NCBI GenBank assembly: GCA_902806425.1
Contig: CADCWP010000355.1
Span: 1 to 46,595 of the forward strand
Length of the DNA stretch: 46,595 bases
DNA from: an uncultured Truepera sp.
GTDB taxonomy: Bacteria; Deinococcota; Deinococci; Deinococcales; Trueperaceae
Direction of reading: 5' to 3'
Under the pieces are notes generated by a model, which was given only the letters and a program-made list of their open reading frames with translations, searched no databases and was not told where the DNA came from. Every line of letters starts with the position of its first letter. The stretch's first letter is position 1. Made by a program: the position numbers and the translations under genes. Below, one piece after another: positions 25,292-33,640 of the stretch.

Positions 25292-26176
25292 GTGACGGCT
25301 GCGGGCGTCGTGATCGACTTGGGCGGCACGCACCTGCGTTTGGGGCACCTGAGCGCACAAGGACCTAGCGCGGCCGAGGAAAAGATCAAGACAGAAGGGT
25401 TACGGCGGGGCGAGCCTATCGGTTTTATAGCCCAAAGGGTGCAGGATTACGCCCAAACTCGAAACCTCATGGTCACAGGCGTCGTGATCGGCGTTCCGTT
25501 CACACCCAACCACGACCTCACAGCGGCGGTCTCGAGCCCCAACATCCCCAACCTCGAGGGCGTCCCGCTCGCTTCCGGTCTCAGCGCAGCGCTGGGGTGT
25601 CCGGTGCGTCTCGAGCGCGACATCAACCTTCTGCTAATGGGTGAGTGGCGTGCCGGGGCCGCGCAGGGTGTGGGGAGCGTGTTCGGCATGTTCGTCGGAA
25701 CGGGCGTCGGCGGCTGTTATCTGGAAAACGGCGCGCCGTTTCGGGGCAGCACGGGCGCGGCGCTCGAGCTCGGTCACATCCCTATCCGCAGCGAAGGTGC
25801 GGTGTGCGGCTGCGGCAACGTGGACTGCCTCGAGGCCTACGCCTGTGGCCGGGTGCTCGAGCGCTGGGCCGATGAGGTCGGCGTCCCTGTCGGCAAGATT
25901 TTCACAGAAGGGTTGACACACCCGACCCTCGGCCCGCGACTAGGAGCCTTCACCGACGACCTGGCGCGGGCGCTCGCTACGGGCGTCAACCTGTTTCACC
26001 CAGAAGTAGCACTTGTCGGGGGCGGCGTCACCGAGATGCCGGACTTTCCGAAGGAGCGTTTTGTGGGGACGTTTTTCGCCCATCTGCGCCGCCCGGTACC
26101 GTCGGAAACGCTTTCGCTCGTGTGGGCGACGTTGGGCTCGAGGGCGTCCCTGTACGGAGCCGCGGGGCTTATCTAG
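25292..26176 (+). CDS. ROK-family sugar kinase/regulator
   Basis: A 294-residue ROK protein without an N-terminal DNA-binding domain, so more likely a kinase than a NagC-type repressor. The phosphate motif is DLGGTHLRLG, the second motif is GTGVGGCYLENG, and the zinc motif is CGCGNVDCLE. Typical activities are glucokinase, fructokinase, N-acetylhexosamine or allose kinase. With GH130 nearby, phosphorylating a released hexose is a plausible role, but that is inference. Start GTG 25292. Confidence 0.88.
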   Translation: MTAAGVVIDLGGTHLRLGHLSAQGPSAAEEKIKTEGLRRGEPIGFIAQRVQDYAQTRNLMVTGVVIGVPFTPNHDLTAAVSSPNIPNLEGVPLASGLSAALGCPVRLERDINLLLMGEWRAGAAQGVGSVFGMFVGTGVGGCYLENGAPFRGSTGAALELGHIPIRSEGAVCGCGNVDCLEAYACGRVLERWADEVGVPVGKIFTEGLTHPTLGPRLGAFTDDLARALATGVNLFHPEVALVGGGVTEMPDFPKERFVGTFFAHLRRPVPSETLSLVWATLGSRASLYGAAGLI

Positions 26177-26178
26177 GC

Positions 26179-26586
26179 TTATTCCGGCGCGGCCTTGATG
26201 ACAGCGTCTATAACGGCCGAGGTACACCTCGAGACGCAGATCAGCCTGCCCACCTCGTCGCGAATCTCAATTCCCCAGACCTGCGTGCTACGCCCCTTGT
26301 GCAGCGGCGTGCCCACAGCCGTCACCACGCCGTCGCGTTTGCCGCGCAGGTGGTTGGCATTGATCTCGCGGCCCACCACCCGTTTTCCTTCATCCACACT
26401 GACCACCCCACCGACCGACGCGACCGTTTCAGCGAGCGCGACCGGCGCCCCGCCGTGGAGGAGACCGTAGGGTTGGTGAACCCGGCTATCTACCGTCATA
26501 GTCGCCACGACGCGCTCCGGGGTCGCTTTGGTAATCCCGATGCCAAGCGTTGCCATCAGCGTGTCTGGAGGGGTGCCGGTCACCAT
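26179..26586 (-). CDS. PaaI/MenI-type hotdog thioesterase
   Basis: A 135-residue hotdog-fold protein. The motif HQPYGLLHGGAPVALAETVASVGG holds the catalytic glutamate of the DHNA-CoA thioesterase/PaaI-like group. It hydrolyses an acyl- or aroyl-CoA; menaquinone synthesis is one option but no men gene is near. The ATG lies five bases behind a TAGGGT box on the minus strand. It is convergent with the ROK gene (2-base gap). Confidence 0.87.
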   Translation of the reverse strand: MVTGTPPDTLMATLGIGITKATPERVVATMTVDSRVHQPYGLLHGGAPVALAETVASVGGVVSVDEGKRVVGREINANHLRGKRDGVVTAVGTPLHKGRSTQVWGIEIRDEVGRLICVSRCTSAVIDAVIKAAPE

Positions 26587-26633
26587 CCCTCACCCTACCT
26601 TTTGGCTCACCCGTCCTGCGGCTATTCGCTGAT

Positions 26634-26641
26634 GGTATACT
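26634..26641 (+). promoter_or_regulatory. Extended -10 promoter of the VUT transporter gene
   Basis: TGGTATACT at 26633-26641 matches an extended -10 element (TG-N-TATAMT). It gives a leader of about 40 bases before the ATG at 26686. I found no preQ1 riboswitch signature in the leader. Confidence 0.45.
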
Positions 26642-26685
26642 CGTCGCGCCAGCGGGAGGTGACATGACCGCTCCCAGGAGCCCTT

Positions 26686-27555
26686 ATGTCTTACCCCCGT
26701 ACCGCCTTCTATCTCGCCCTCACCCTCGCCGCGCAACTCCTCTGCGGGGCACTCCTCTGGGTCGCCCGCACGTCTCAGGGCGTTGCCGCCGCCGACACGC
26801 TGCCCCTTATCGTGCTCGTTTTGGTCGGCCTGCTTTTCGTCGGGGGTACGTATACGCTGAGCCGGAGTCTGGACTCGCAGCCCCGTGCTAAAGCTTTTGT
26901 TTGGGTGGGCACGCTCGCCGTCAACGTTCTCGCCGCGTGGCTTTCCCCTACCCCGTTTGCATTCGTGATTGCCCCGCTCGTGGCGATTTTTGCGGGCGAA
27001 GCGTACCGCGTGTTCGGACGTCACGCACCGATGCTCGCGGCCATGACTATCTATATCGTCTGCACGCTCCTAGCCAACTTCACCTTCGATTCGTTTTTAG
27101 CGCTGCCGGTATACGGTCAGCTCTCGGTCGGGACGCTTTTTTTCGGCGTGACCTTTACCCAGCGCGACCGTGTACACCGCTTCGGCAAGGGTCGGGCGTA
27201 CGCGATGATCGCGGTTGCGGCGCTTACCAACCTCGCCCTCTCGGCCTACCTGGGGATTCCGCTGCGCTTTTTGCTGGCCGGATTTTTAGCCATCATCATC
27301 GCCGAGGCCGCCGACACCGAGGTTTACGGGCGGTTTATAGCACGGCGCTGGCTGACGCGGGTGGCGACTTCGAACGCCGTGAGCATCCCCCTCGACTCGG
27401 TGACGTTTACGGTCATCGCCTTTGCGGGTACCCTGAGCGTCGCCGCGATGAGCGAGATCGTCTTCGCCGACATCTTGGCCAAAACGGTGGTTGGACTTTT
27501 GGCCGCAGCCCGGATCGTGCGGCGAGAGCGCGTTTCGGCGGCCACCGCTTCATAA
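26686..27555 (+). CDS. VUT-family (YhhQ-like) queuosine precursor transporter
   Basis: A 289-residue membrane protein with about eight helices. The family motifs are FTQRDRVHR, EAADTEVYG and SNAVSIPLDSVTFTVIAF, characteristic of VUT/YhhQ (DUF165) proteins that import queuosine precursors such as preQ0/preQ1 or queuine. The N-terminal 100 residues, with extra helices, are longer than in E. coli YhhQ. AGGAG precedes the ATG. No queuosine synthesis genes are nearby. Confidence 0.87.
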   Translation: MSYPRTAFYLALTLAAQLLCGALLWVARTSQGVAAADTLPLIVLVLVGLLFVGGTYTLSRSLDSQPRAKAFVWVGTLAVNVLAAWLSPTPFAFVIAPLVAIFAGEAYRVFGRHAPMLAAMTIYIVCTLLANFTFDSFLALPVYGQLSVGTLFFGVTFTQRDRVHRFGKGRAYAMIAVAALTNLALSAYLGIPLRFLLAGFLAIIIAEAADTEVYGRFIARRWLTRVATSNAVSIPLDSVTFTVIAFAGTLSVAAMSEIVFADILAKTVVGLLAAARIVRRERVSAATAS

Positions 27556-27622
27556 GCACGCCTACGGTGACGACCCTCTCGCGCAGCTAGACTCTATACA
27601 GGCAGCGGAGAAAAGGTGAAGC

Positions 27623-27862
27623 ATGACGAACGGATCAGAGAGCAGCGCAGTCACCGAGAACGAGAAGGTGTCCTTTGTAGACCTCGGCATGGCACTCTAC
27701 GAGCGGCTCACGGGACGGGGAGCCGCGATCAACTACGACTTCCAGAACATGGTGGTCGAGGTGCCGCGCGACACGGGTGCGGACGCGCCGCGAGCCGTTT
27801 GGAAACTTAACGGCGTTTTACGCATCACCACCGACGAACCGGGCAGCCCGAACCGCGCTTAG
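27623..27862 (+). CDS. Small unknown protein
   Basis: A 79-residue soluble protein, acidic, not recognised. A good ribosome site (AAAAGGTGAAGC) precedes the ATG, and TATACA at about 27594-27599 may be its -10 box. It ends 5 bases before the next gene, so the two are probably one transcript and may act together. Confidence 0.6.
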   Translation: MTNGSESSAVTENEKVSFVDLGMALYERLTGRGAAINYDFQNMVVEVPRDTGADAPRAVWKLNGVLRITTDEPGSPNRA

Positions 27863-27867
27863 GCGTC

Positions 27868-28218
27868 GTGGCGCTCTCTATAGAGGCAAATCTCGACCTA
27901 GTGATCGACGGTCAGACTGCGACGCTGACCGGTTCAGGCAGGGTTTTAAGGCTTATGCTGGAAAGCACTAAAACGCTCAGGGCGCTGCGCTCGGTGAGTC
28001 TGCCCATTTTACCCGGGCACGCCCCGACCCTAAAGGACCTGCCGGGGCTCCTTGCCGAACAGGGCCTGACCCTCGAGCTTGCCGACGCTCAGGGTCTCCT
28101 CCTCACCCTGGGAAAAGGCGCACAGGGCGGTGGGCTCACGGTTCCGGGATGGGGGCGGCTCGAGCATGTCGCGTTAGCGGGTAAACGTGCCGCGCTGCGC
28201 TTGGCTCTAAACGCCTGA
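27868..28218 (+). CDS. Small unknown protein
   Basis: A 116-residue protein with alternating beta-like segments (ANLDLVIDGQTATLTGSG, LTLELADAQGLLLTLGKG) and a GWGRLEHVALAGKRAALRLAL ending. I do not recognise it. The GTG start is only five bases after the previous stop, and that upstream gene supports co-expression. No signal peptide or membrane helix. Confidence 0.6.
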   Translation: MALSIEANLDLVIDGQTATLTGSGRVLRLMLESTKTLRALRSVSLPILPGHAPTLKDLPGLLAEQGLTLELADAQGLLLTLGKGAQGGGLTVPGWGRLEHVALAGKRAALRLALNA

Positions 28219-28448
28219 ACATTCCCTAGCGGCTTGGCAGGCCCAAGTGTATCAGCTAAACCGCTCGCCAACGAGTTAACTGCTCGAACCCAGCGTGACG
28301 TTGCAGACGGCTATGTTTACATAAGTTTCCTAACAACTTCACCGCGGGCTCCCTTTTTGCTTTAATGTACGGACGTCACCAAATGCTCAGCGGCACTACG
28401 GTTTTTGCTCGAGCAGACGTCCTCTCCCACCGAGCTAAAAGGAGCCCT

Positions 28449-29567
28449 ATGTGTTTAACTTCTAAATACGCCCTGTCATTGGCCGCCACACTAGTTTTTC
28501 TGACGGCCTGTAACAATACGTCTGGGCCGCCCACAGACCCCCCCACGGTTCCTGAGACGCCCGCCCCACCACCCCAAACGCCCGAGGAGCCGTCCGTCCC
28601 CGAAGTCGAGGGAGCTGCTATCATCTACGACACTGACTTTGGTTTAGACGTCGACGACGTGGGCGCGCTGGCTATGATCCACGTGCTCGCCGACCGGGGC
28701 GAAGCGACCCTTTTGGGCGTCGTTTCCAACGTGAGCGACCCTTACGCGCCCGCTGCTATCGACGTGATCAACACCTACTACGGTCGCCCGGACATTCCTA
28801 TCGGCTTAGCTGAAGGGGGTTTCTACGAGGAAGCGTACCCGTATTGGCGAGACCCCGACCCGCGCTACATCAAGGACCTGGCCGAGGATTTCCCCCACGA
28901 CACTTCGGTCAATCCTGCCGACATTCCCACCGCCGTAGAGACCTACCGGAAGCTCCTCGCTGCGCAACCCGACGGCAGCGTCACGGTGGTGTCAGTCGGT
29001 TTTATGCAGAACCTGTCGGGGTTGATGGCCTCCAGCCCGGACGAACACAGCGTGCTGGGCGGGATGGCACTCGTTCGGCAAAAGGTCAAGGAACTCGTCA
29101 TCATGGGCGGTGAATATCCGGGCAGCACCAACGACCTCTATCTGGTTGGTGGGCGCGAGATGGACCCGTCTTACGCGGCAGACGTGCTGGAGAACTGGCC
29201 GACCAAGACGGTTTTTAATACCGGCTTAGAGTGTGAGGGCATCGTCAACGGACAGACGCTCGCCGACACGACGCCCGAAAGCAACCCGGTGCGCGCCGCC
29301 TACACGATGTTTTTCGGGAAGGAGGGAGAGGGTCGCCCCAGTTGGGACCTGTGTTCGGTGCTCTACACCGCGCGCGGCACGTCCGGACCTGAAGGCACCT
29401 ACTTCACCACGCGCACGGATGAGCACCTGACCCTGAGCGACGCCGGGGTCAGCCGCTGGGTAGAGCCGGGCGACGGGCGTCACGTTCGGCTCGTGCGGGT
29501 TCTAGATGAAGAGGTGATGGAGGCGATGTTCGAGGGCTTTATCACCACCCCGCCCGCCAACCCCTAG
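28449..29567 (+). CDS. Nucleoside-hydrolase-like lipoprotein
   Basis: A 372-residue protein with a lipoprotein signal: short hydrophobic stretch ending LTAC (lipobox, Cys about 22), then a proline-rich spacer, then the hydrolase fold. The Ca2+/ribose-binding motif DTDFGLDVDDVGAL matches the DTDxGxDDxxAL signature. VIMGGEYPG and a later GRHVRLV segment fit the family. It is probably anchored outside the cytoplasm and cleaves ribosides. AAGGAG precedes ATG 28449. It overlaps the convergent phosphatase gene by 4 bases. The gap 28219-28448 holds a TTTAAT box but no gene. Confidence 0.85.
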   Translation: MCLTSKYALSLAATLVFLTACNNTSGPPTDPPTVPETPAPPPQTPEEPSVPEVEGAAIIYDTDFGLDVDDVGALAMIHVLADRGEATLLGVVSNVSDPYAPAAIDVINTYYGRPDIPIGLAEGGFYEEAYPYWRDPDPRYIKDLAEDFPHDTSVNPADIPTAVETYRKLLAAQPDGSVTVVSVGFMQNLSGLMASSPDEHSVLGGMALVRQKVKELVIMGGEYPGSTNDLYLVGGREMDPSYAADVLENWPTKTVFNTGLECEGIVNGQTLADTTPESNPVRAAYTMFFGKEGEGRPSWDLCSVLYTARGTSGPEGTYFTTRTDEHLTLSDAGVSRWVEPGDGRHVRLVRVLDEEVMEAMFEGFITTPPANP

Positions 29568-30154
29568 AACCCTAAATGCGCCGTATCGTTGACCGCTTGC
29601 AGGACCGCGTTTTCACCTATAAAAAGCCGGGTGAGGGAGCCGGTATCGATATGAAAGCGCCACGCCGCCGCCTCGGGGAGCCCGGTAAAGTGGTAGAGCA
29701 AGCAGCGGATGGTGCCGCCGTGCGCAAAAGCCGCGACTCTACCCGTGGTCGGCAGCTCGGCTAGCCACGCCTCTACACGCGCGAGCAGGTCCTCGTACGA
29801 TTCGCCCCCTGGCGCGCGTTCACGGTAGGGGTTTTTGCGCCACCTTTGCAGCGCGGTCTTGTCCTCGCCCTGAAGCGCCGCCCAACGTTTGCCCTCCCAA
29901 GCACCGAAATGCACCTCGCGGAGCCGGGGCTCGAGCCGAATTTCGGCGGCGGGGAGCGCTAAGCGCGCGGTGTAGCGTGCCCGCGCCAAGTCGGAGGTGT
30001 AGACCTCATCAAACGCCACCTTACCGAGCCGCCGCGCGAGCAGCTCGGCTTGACGGACGCCTAGTTCGGAGAGCGGCGGGTCGCTCTGGCCGAGCGCCCG
30101 CCCTTCGCTATTCCAAGGGGTTTCTCCGTGACGTACCAGCCAAAGCTCGAGCAT
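29564..30154 (-). CDS. Histidine phosphatase, copy 4 of the tandem array
   Basis: A 196-residue histidine phosphatase-superfamily protein. The phosphohistidine motif is LVRHGET near residue 7, RLREVHFGAWEGK follows, and AFAHGGTIRCLLY carries the second catalytic histidine. The end VNDTAHL is shared with the other copies. The superfamily includes CobC (alpha-ribazole phosphatase of B12 synthesis) and phosphoglycerate mutases. It is last in the minus-strand operon, 100 bases after copy 3. Confidence 0.9.
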   Translation of the reverse strand: MLELWLVRHGETPWNSEGRALGQSDPPLSELGVRQAELLARRLGKVAFDEVYTSDLARARYTARLALPAAEIRLEPRLREVHFGAWEGKRWAALQGEDKTALQRWRKNPYRERAPGGESYEDLLARVEAWLAELPTTGRVAAFAHGGTIRCLLYHFTGLPEAAAWRFHIDTGSLTRLFIGENAVLQAVNDTAHLGF

Positions 30155-30254
30155 CAGAACTGCCCACCAGTTTGTGTCATCGGGGCCGCCTTATACGCGG
30201 CATATCAGGGGTAGACATTGACATGTAGGCTACCCTATCCACGTTAAGCGAGCC

Positions 30255-30878
30255 TTAATAGGAGCGCAAGTCGGGTTTGGCCTCGAGGTGCGCGGTGTCG
30301 TTGACGCTTAGGAGCTGGACCCGCTCCCCGGTCAGTCGCAAACGGGTCACGCCGGTATTGCTCGCGGTAAAACGCCAGCTCTGCACGCCGTCAACGCCGA
30401 CGATGTGGTGCAGAAGCGCGAAGATAACGCCGCCGTGCGTTACCGCCGCCACTTTGCCCGAATCGGGCAGGCTTCTCAGCCACGCCACGGCCCGCTTACC
30501 TAGGTCGCGGTAGTTCTCGCCACCGGGCGGCCGGACGTTTAGAAAATCCTGCTGCATAGCCGCGTAGACGTCCCTAAGCTCGCCCACCAGCTCAGCGCCG
30601 AGCTGGCCCTCGAGGTCGCCGCGCGCGATCTCCCGGAGCCGAATGTCAAAGCTCAGCTCACGACCGGGAAAAACGAATTCAGCCGTCTGCACCGCCCTTT
30701 TGAGGTCGGAGCAGTAAACCGTAGCGAACGCTTCACCCAGCAACCGTGCACCTAGCTGCCGCGCCTGACGCTCACCGAGGTCGCTGAGCGGGTTGTGCTG
30801 CTGCCCCTGGATGCGGCGCTCCGCGTTCCAGACCGTCTCGCCGTGCCGGATGAGCCACAGCTCCAGATGTTCAGCCAT
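30255..30878 (-). CDS. Histidine phosphatase, copy 3
   Basis: A 207-residue paralog of its neighbours: LIRHGETVWNAERRIQGQ at the N-terminus, DIRLREIARGDLEGQ, and AVTHGGVIFALLHH with the second histidine; ends VNDTAHLEAKP. It starts inside the end of copy 2 (8-base overlap), so translation is likely coupled. Closest in length to copy 1. Confidence 0.92.
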   Translation of the reverse strand: MAEHLELWLIRHGETVWNAERRIQGQQHNPLSDLGERQARQLGARLLGEAFATVYCSDLKRAVQTAEFVFPGRELSFDIRLREIARGDLEGQLGAELVGELRDVYAAMQQDFLNVRPPGGENYRDLGKRAVAWLRSLPDSGKVAAVTHGGVIFALLHHIVGVDGVQSWRFTASNTGVTRLRLTGERVQLLSVNDTAHLEAKPDLRSY

Positions 30879-31483
30879 GTGTTCCGCTTAAATGCACTGT
30901 GTCACCGAAGACCCCAAGAACGGCCTGCCCGTTGTGAAGCGTAAGCCGTGTGATGCTGGTATTACCCAAACGAGCGCGCCAGTTGCGTGCTCTGGGGTCA
31001 GCAGTCAATGAAAAGACTGCACACCGAATCGTGCCTCCATGAGTAAAGGCAACCATGCGTCCGGCAGGAGGTAACGACTTCAACCAGGAGATGACACGCA
31101 CCTCCAGGTCACGCCAAGATTCCCCTTGGGGGATGGGCACAGGGCGTAAGTTGTCACGGCACGCCCATAAGGCTTGGCGATCCGCTTCACCAAAATCATG
31201 TTTGTTTTCCCCCTCGAGCGACCCATAGGCCATCTCCCTCAAGCGTCTATAAGAGAATGGCTCGTCCCTCAAAGACAGCGCGCGCCGTTTCCTGAGCGCG
31301 ACTTAGGTCCGAGCTGTAGATAACGTCGAAGGCGTGCCGATCTAATCGAGCCTTAAGGCGCTGTGCTTGCGTACGGCCAAATTCGCCTAGCGCGACATCT
31401 GTCTGACCATAAAGACGCCCTGTCCCGTGCCACTTGGTAGCACCGTGGCGAATGACCCAAAGCTCCAAGCTACGACTCGCCAT
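30871..31483 (-). pseudogene. Histidine phosphatase, copy 2, frameshifted
   Basis: The first frame (from 31483) gives LELWVIRHGATKWHG through AVFEGRAILL and then a stop. The second frame resumes RRLREMAYGSLEGEN and holds FTHGGTIRCAVF and a GDTVHL end. Between the two matching points there are 13 bases where the paralogs have 15, so a 2-base deletion near 31250 is the simplest cause. Both catalytic halves are otherwise intact, so decay is recent or the indel is a sequence error. It overlaps copy 1 by 14 bases. Confidence 0.85.
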
Positions 31484-32087
31484 CGTCCTCCAAACCTGTC
31501 GCGATGAGGTGCGCGGTGTCGTTGACCGAGACCACGGTGTTGACCTTCCCGAGACGCAACCGGGTCAGACTGGTGTTGCCGAAAAGAACGTTCCACTCGC
31601 GCTTCCTAGGGATACCAGTTACGTAAAAGAGCGCGCTCCTTATCGTACCGCCGTGTGAAAAGGCGGCGACGCGGCCCTCGGCAGGCAACGTCCGCAACCA
31701 GGCGAACACCCGCGCGTCGAGCTCACGCCACGACTCGCCCCCCGGCAGCGCTACCTTGTAGGGGTCGTGCCAGTACACCGTAAAAGCTTCCCGCTCAGTC
31801 CCCGCCAGCTCGGCTCGAGCCTTGCCCTCGAGCGTCCCGTAGCTCATCTCTCTAAGGCGCGGCTCGGGTTGGACCGCCCTCCCGCCAAGCGCGATCTCCG
31901 CCGTGTGCAGCGCCCGCCGCGAGTCGGAGCTGTATAGGCGGTCGAAGTGCGTACCTTTTAGCCTCTGCGCCAGACGCTCGGCTTGCGCGAGACCTCGTCC
32001 GGAGAGCGGCGTGTCGCTCTGTCCCTGAATCCGGCGCTCGGCGTTCCAAAGGGTTTCCGCGTGACGAACCAGCCAAAGCTCCAGCAT
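31470..32087 (-). CDS. Histidine phosphatase, copy 1
   Basis: About 205 residues: LVRHAETLWNAERRIQGQSD (here RHAET rather than RHGET), PRLREMSYGTLEGK, and AFSHGGTIRSALFY; end VNDTAHL. The start is ATG 32087, 38 bases behind the permease gene; a longer frame to 32165 overlaps the permease and adds unrelated residues. First of four tandem copies. Confidence 0.9.
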   Translation of the reverse strand: MLELWLVRHAETLWNAERRIQGQSDTPLSGRGLAQAERLAQRLKGTHFDRLYSSDSRRALHTAEIALGGRAVQPEPRLREMSYGTLEGKARAELAGTEREAFTVYWHDPYKVALPGGESWRELDARVFAWLRTLPAEGRVAAFSHGGTIRSALFYVTGIPRKREWNVLFGNTSLTRLRLGKVNTVVSVNDTAHLIATGLEDDGES

Positions 32088-32124
32088 ACCCACCCACTGT
32101 AACCGTTTAGCGTGCGGCCCGAGG

Positions 32125-33162
32125 CTAAACCTTGCGGCGGAGCAGCCAGAGAAAAAACGGCCCACCGACGAGCGCGGTAACGACGCCGATAGGCACCTCC
32201 GCGGGGGCGACGACGGTGCGCGCGGCGAGGTCGGCCAAAACCATAAAAAGCGCCCCGAAGGTTAGCGACAGAGGCAGCAGTGTCCGGTTGTCGGGTCCCA
32301 TGACCAGGCGCACGGTATGCGGCACGATAAGACCCGCGAAGCCGATGATGCCCGAGACACTCACCGCCGCCGCTGTAGAGAGGGTCGCCGCAGCGATAAG
32401 CACGACCTTAAAGGTTTCAGTCCGGAGCCCGAGCTGCGCGGCGCTTTCCTCCCCGAGTTGCAGGACGTTGAGGCCACCTGCCGAGGTAAGCGTGACGGCT
32501 CCGGCAAACAGCATAAGGGGCAGCACGGAGCCGATCTGCGCCCAGCTCGAGAGCCCGAACGAGCCCAAAAGCCACGCCAGCACCCGCGCCGCGTCGTCCC
32601 GCTCAGAAAGCATCAGAAGCGAGGTCAGGGCGCTCGCGCTCGAGCCCAGCACCACCCCCGCCAGAATAAGCGCGACCAGCGGCGTCCCACCCCGCCGCCG
32701 CGCCAGCAGCAGCGTCAGCGCGACCGATAGAAGCGCAGAGGCAAAGCTCATCAGCGGAACGCTCCCCAAAGGCCAGGGCAAGCCAGGGCCAAAAACCAAC
32801 GCTAAAGTCGCCCCCAACCCCGCCCCGCTCGCTACGCCCAGCAAGTACGGGTCGGCCAGCGGGTTGCGAAAGACCCCCTGATACGCCGCCCCGGAGAGCG
32901 CCAGTGAGCTGCCGACAAGCGCCGCCAGCAGGACGCGGGGCAGCCGAATCTGCCAGATGATGGTGTCGCCTGAGCCCGAGAGCTGCCCCGTAACGCCGTG
33001 CAGAACCGCCCGCACAATGTCAGGCGGCCCCAGCGCCACGGTGCCGACGCCGGTTGCCAAAACGAGCACGGCCAGCAGCAGAAAAAGCGACCCCACAAGG
33101 GGCGACCAGCGCACGCCGGTAGGGGTGCTCGGTTTAGAAAGGTGTTTAGAGGCGCGCTGCAT
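32125..33162 (-). CDS. FecCD-family ABC permease (BtuC/siderophore type)
   Basis: A 345-residue permease with about ten helices. Typical FecCD segments are RLPRVLLAALVGSSLALSGAAYQGVFRNPLADPYLLGVASGAGLGA (in pieces), the central LLAGVVLGSSASA, and GIIGFAGLIVPHTVRLVMGPDNRTLLP near the C-terminus. It imports cobalamin or an iron-siderophore. The upstream cobalamin riboswitch favours B12. No substrate-binding protein (BtuF) or ATPase (BtuD) gene is found in the window. Confidence 0.9.
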   Translation of the reverse strand: MQRASKHLSKPSTPTGVRWSPLVGSLFLLLAVLVLATGVGTVALGPPDIVRAVLHGVTGQLSGSGDTIIWQIRLPRVLLAALVGSSLALSGAAYQGVFRNPLADPYLLGVASGAGLGATLALVFGPGLPWPLGSVPLMSFASALLSVALTLLLARRRGGTPLVALILAGVVLGSSASALTSLLMLSERDDAARVLAWLLGSFGLSSWAQIGSVLPLMLFAGAVTLTSAGGLNVLQLGEESAAQLGLRTETFKVVLIAAATLSTAAAVSVSGIIGFAGLIVPHTVRLVMGPDNRTLLPLSLTFGALFMVLADLAARTVVAPAEVPIGVVTALVGGPFFLWLLRRKV

Positions 33163-33186
33163 CAGCGCTGCGCTGTAGCTGAAACT

Positions 33187-33232
33187 AAACCTAATAAGGT
33201 TTCACTATAAACGAAATGCTCGTCTCTGACAT
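33187..33232 (-). promoter_or_regulatory. Internal promoter with operator dyad before the FecCD permease
   Basis: On the minus strand, ATGTCA (33227-33232, four of six to a -35) and TATAGT (33204-33209) are 17 bases apart. The dyad AAACCT-AATA-AGGTTT (33187-33202) overlaps the predicted start of transcription and is extended by TGAAAC/GTTTCA outer arms. It would drive the permease independently of the riboswitch. The repressor is unknown; a metal-responsive factor would make sense for this gene. Confidence 0.55.
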
Positions 33233-33489
33233 TGTTATCTTGGTAACGACGCTTACCCAGCGGGAAGAGACGTGGTGATTCCCGAAAAACGGTGAGATAG
33301 TGGCCTGAAAGTTTTTGTCTGAGCAGAGTGATAGTGTGACCCTGACATGACCATAACCCCTGATTCAGATTTACGATGATGACCGGAAATCGCTGCACGC
33401 AAGCCTCCTCGGGCCTTGTGCGACTCGAGGGCGGCAAAGCGCAACCGTACGGCTGCCTTCACCGGCCTTGTCCTCGCAAGCGGTGTTTA

Positions 33490-33600
33490 GGCGCGGGGGC
33501 TGGTAATCGGGCTCGCTGACATAGCTTACCGTTGCGGGACAGCGCCGGACTCTCACCGGACTTCCCCAACCACTGCGCTAGCTGAGCTTACGGCTCAGGT
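33490..33600 (-). promoter_or_regulatory. Cobalamin riboswitch
   Basis: The minus strand carries the conserved core of the B12 aptamer: GGGGAAGTCCGGTGAGAGTC, followed by CGGCGCTGTCCCGCAACGGT, and then GAGCCCGATTACCAGCC on the 3' side. A strong stem CTGAGC/GCTCAG lies at the 5' side (33582-33598). The element lies directly after the fadD-like gene and reads toward the FecCD permease about 330 bases away. I cannot define the expression platform; a CCTCG/CGAGG stem lies near 33400-33430. Confidence 0.88.
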
Positions 33601-33640
33601 GCGGGGGTGTCAAACTGAGGGGTCTGGTGAGAAGTGAGGC

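Noticed and set aside
24984-25358. 124-codon minus-strand frame before the ROK gene
   Set aside because: Composition is that of a shadow frame, there is no ribosome site, and it overlaps the ROK start.
26587-26685. preQ1 riboswitch before the VUT transporter
   Set aside because: The leader is only about 40 bases and lacks the C-rich loop and A-rich tail of preQ1-I elements.
33162-33437. 91-codon frame between riboswitch and permease as a lost btuF
   Set aside because: The translation shows no BtuF feature in any frame; a deleted btuF remains only a possibility.
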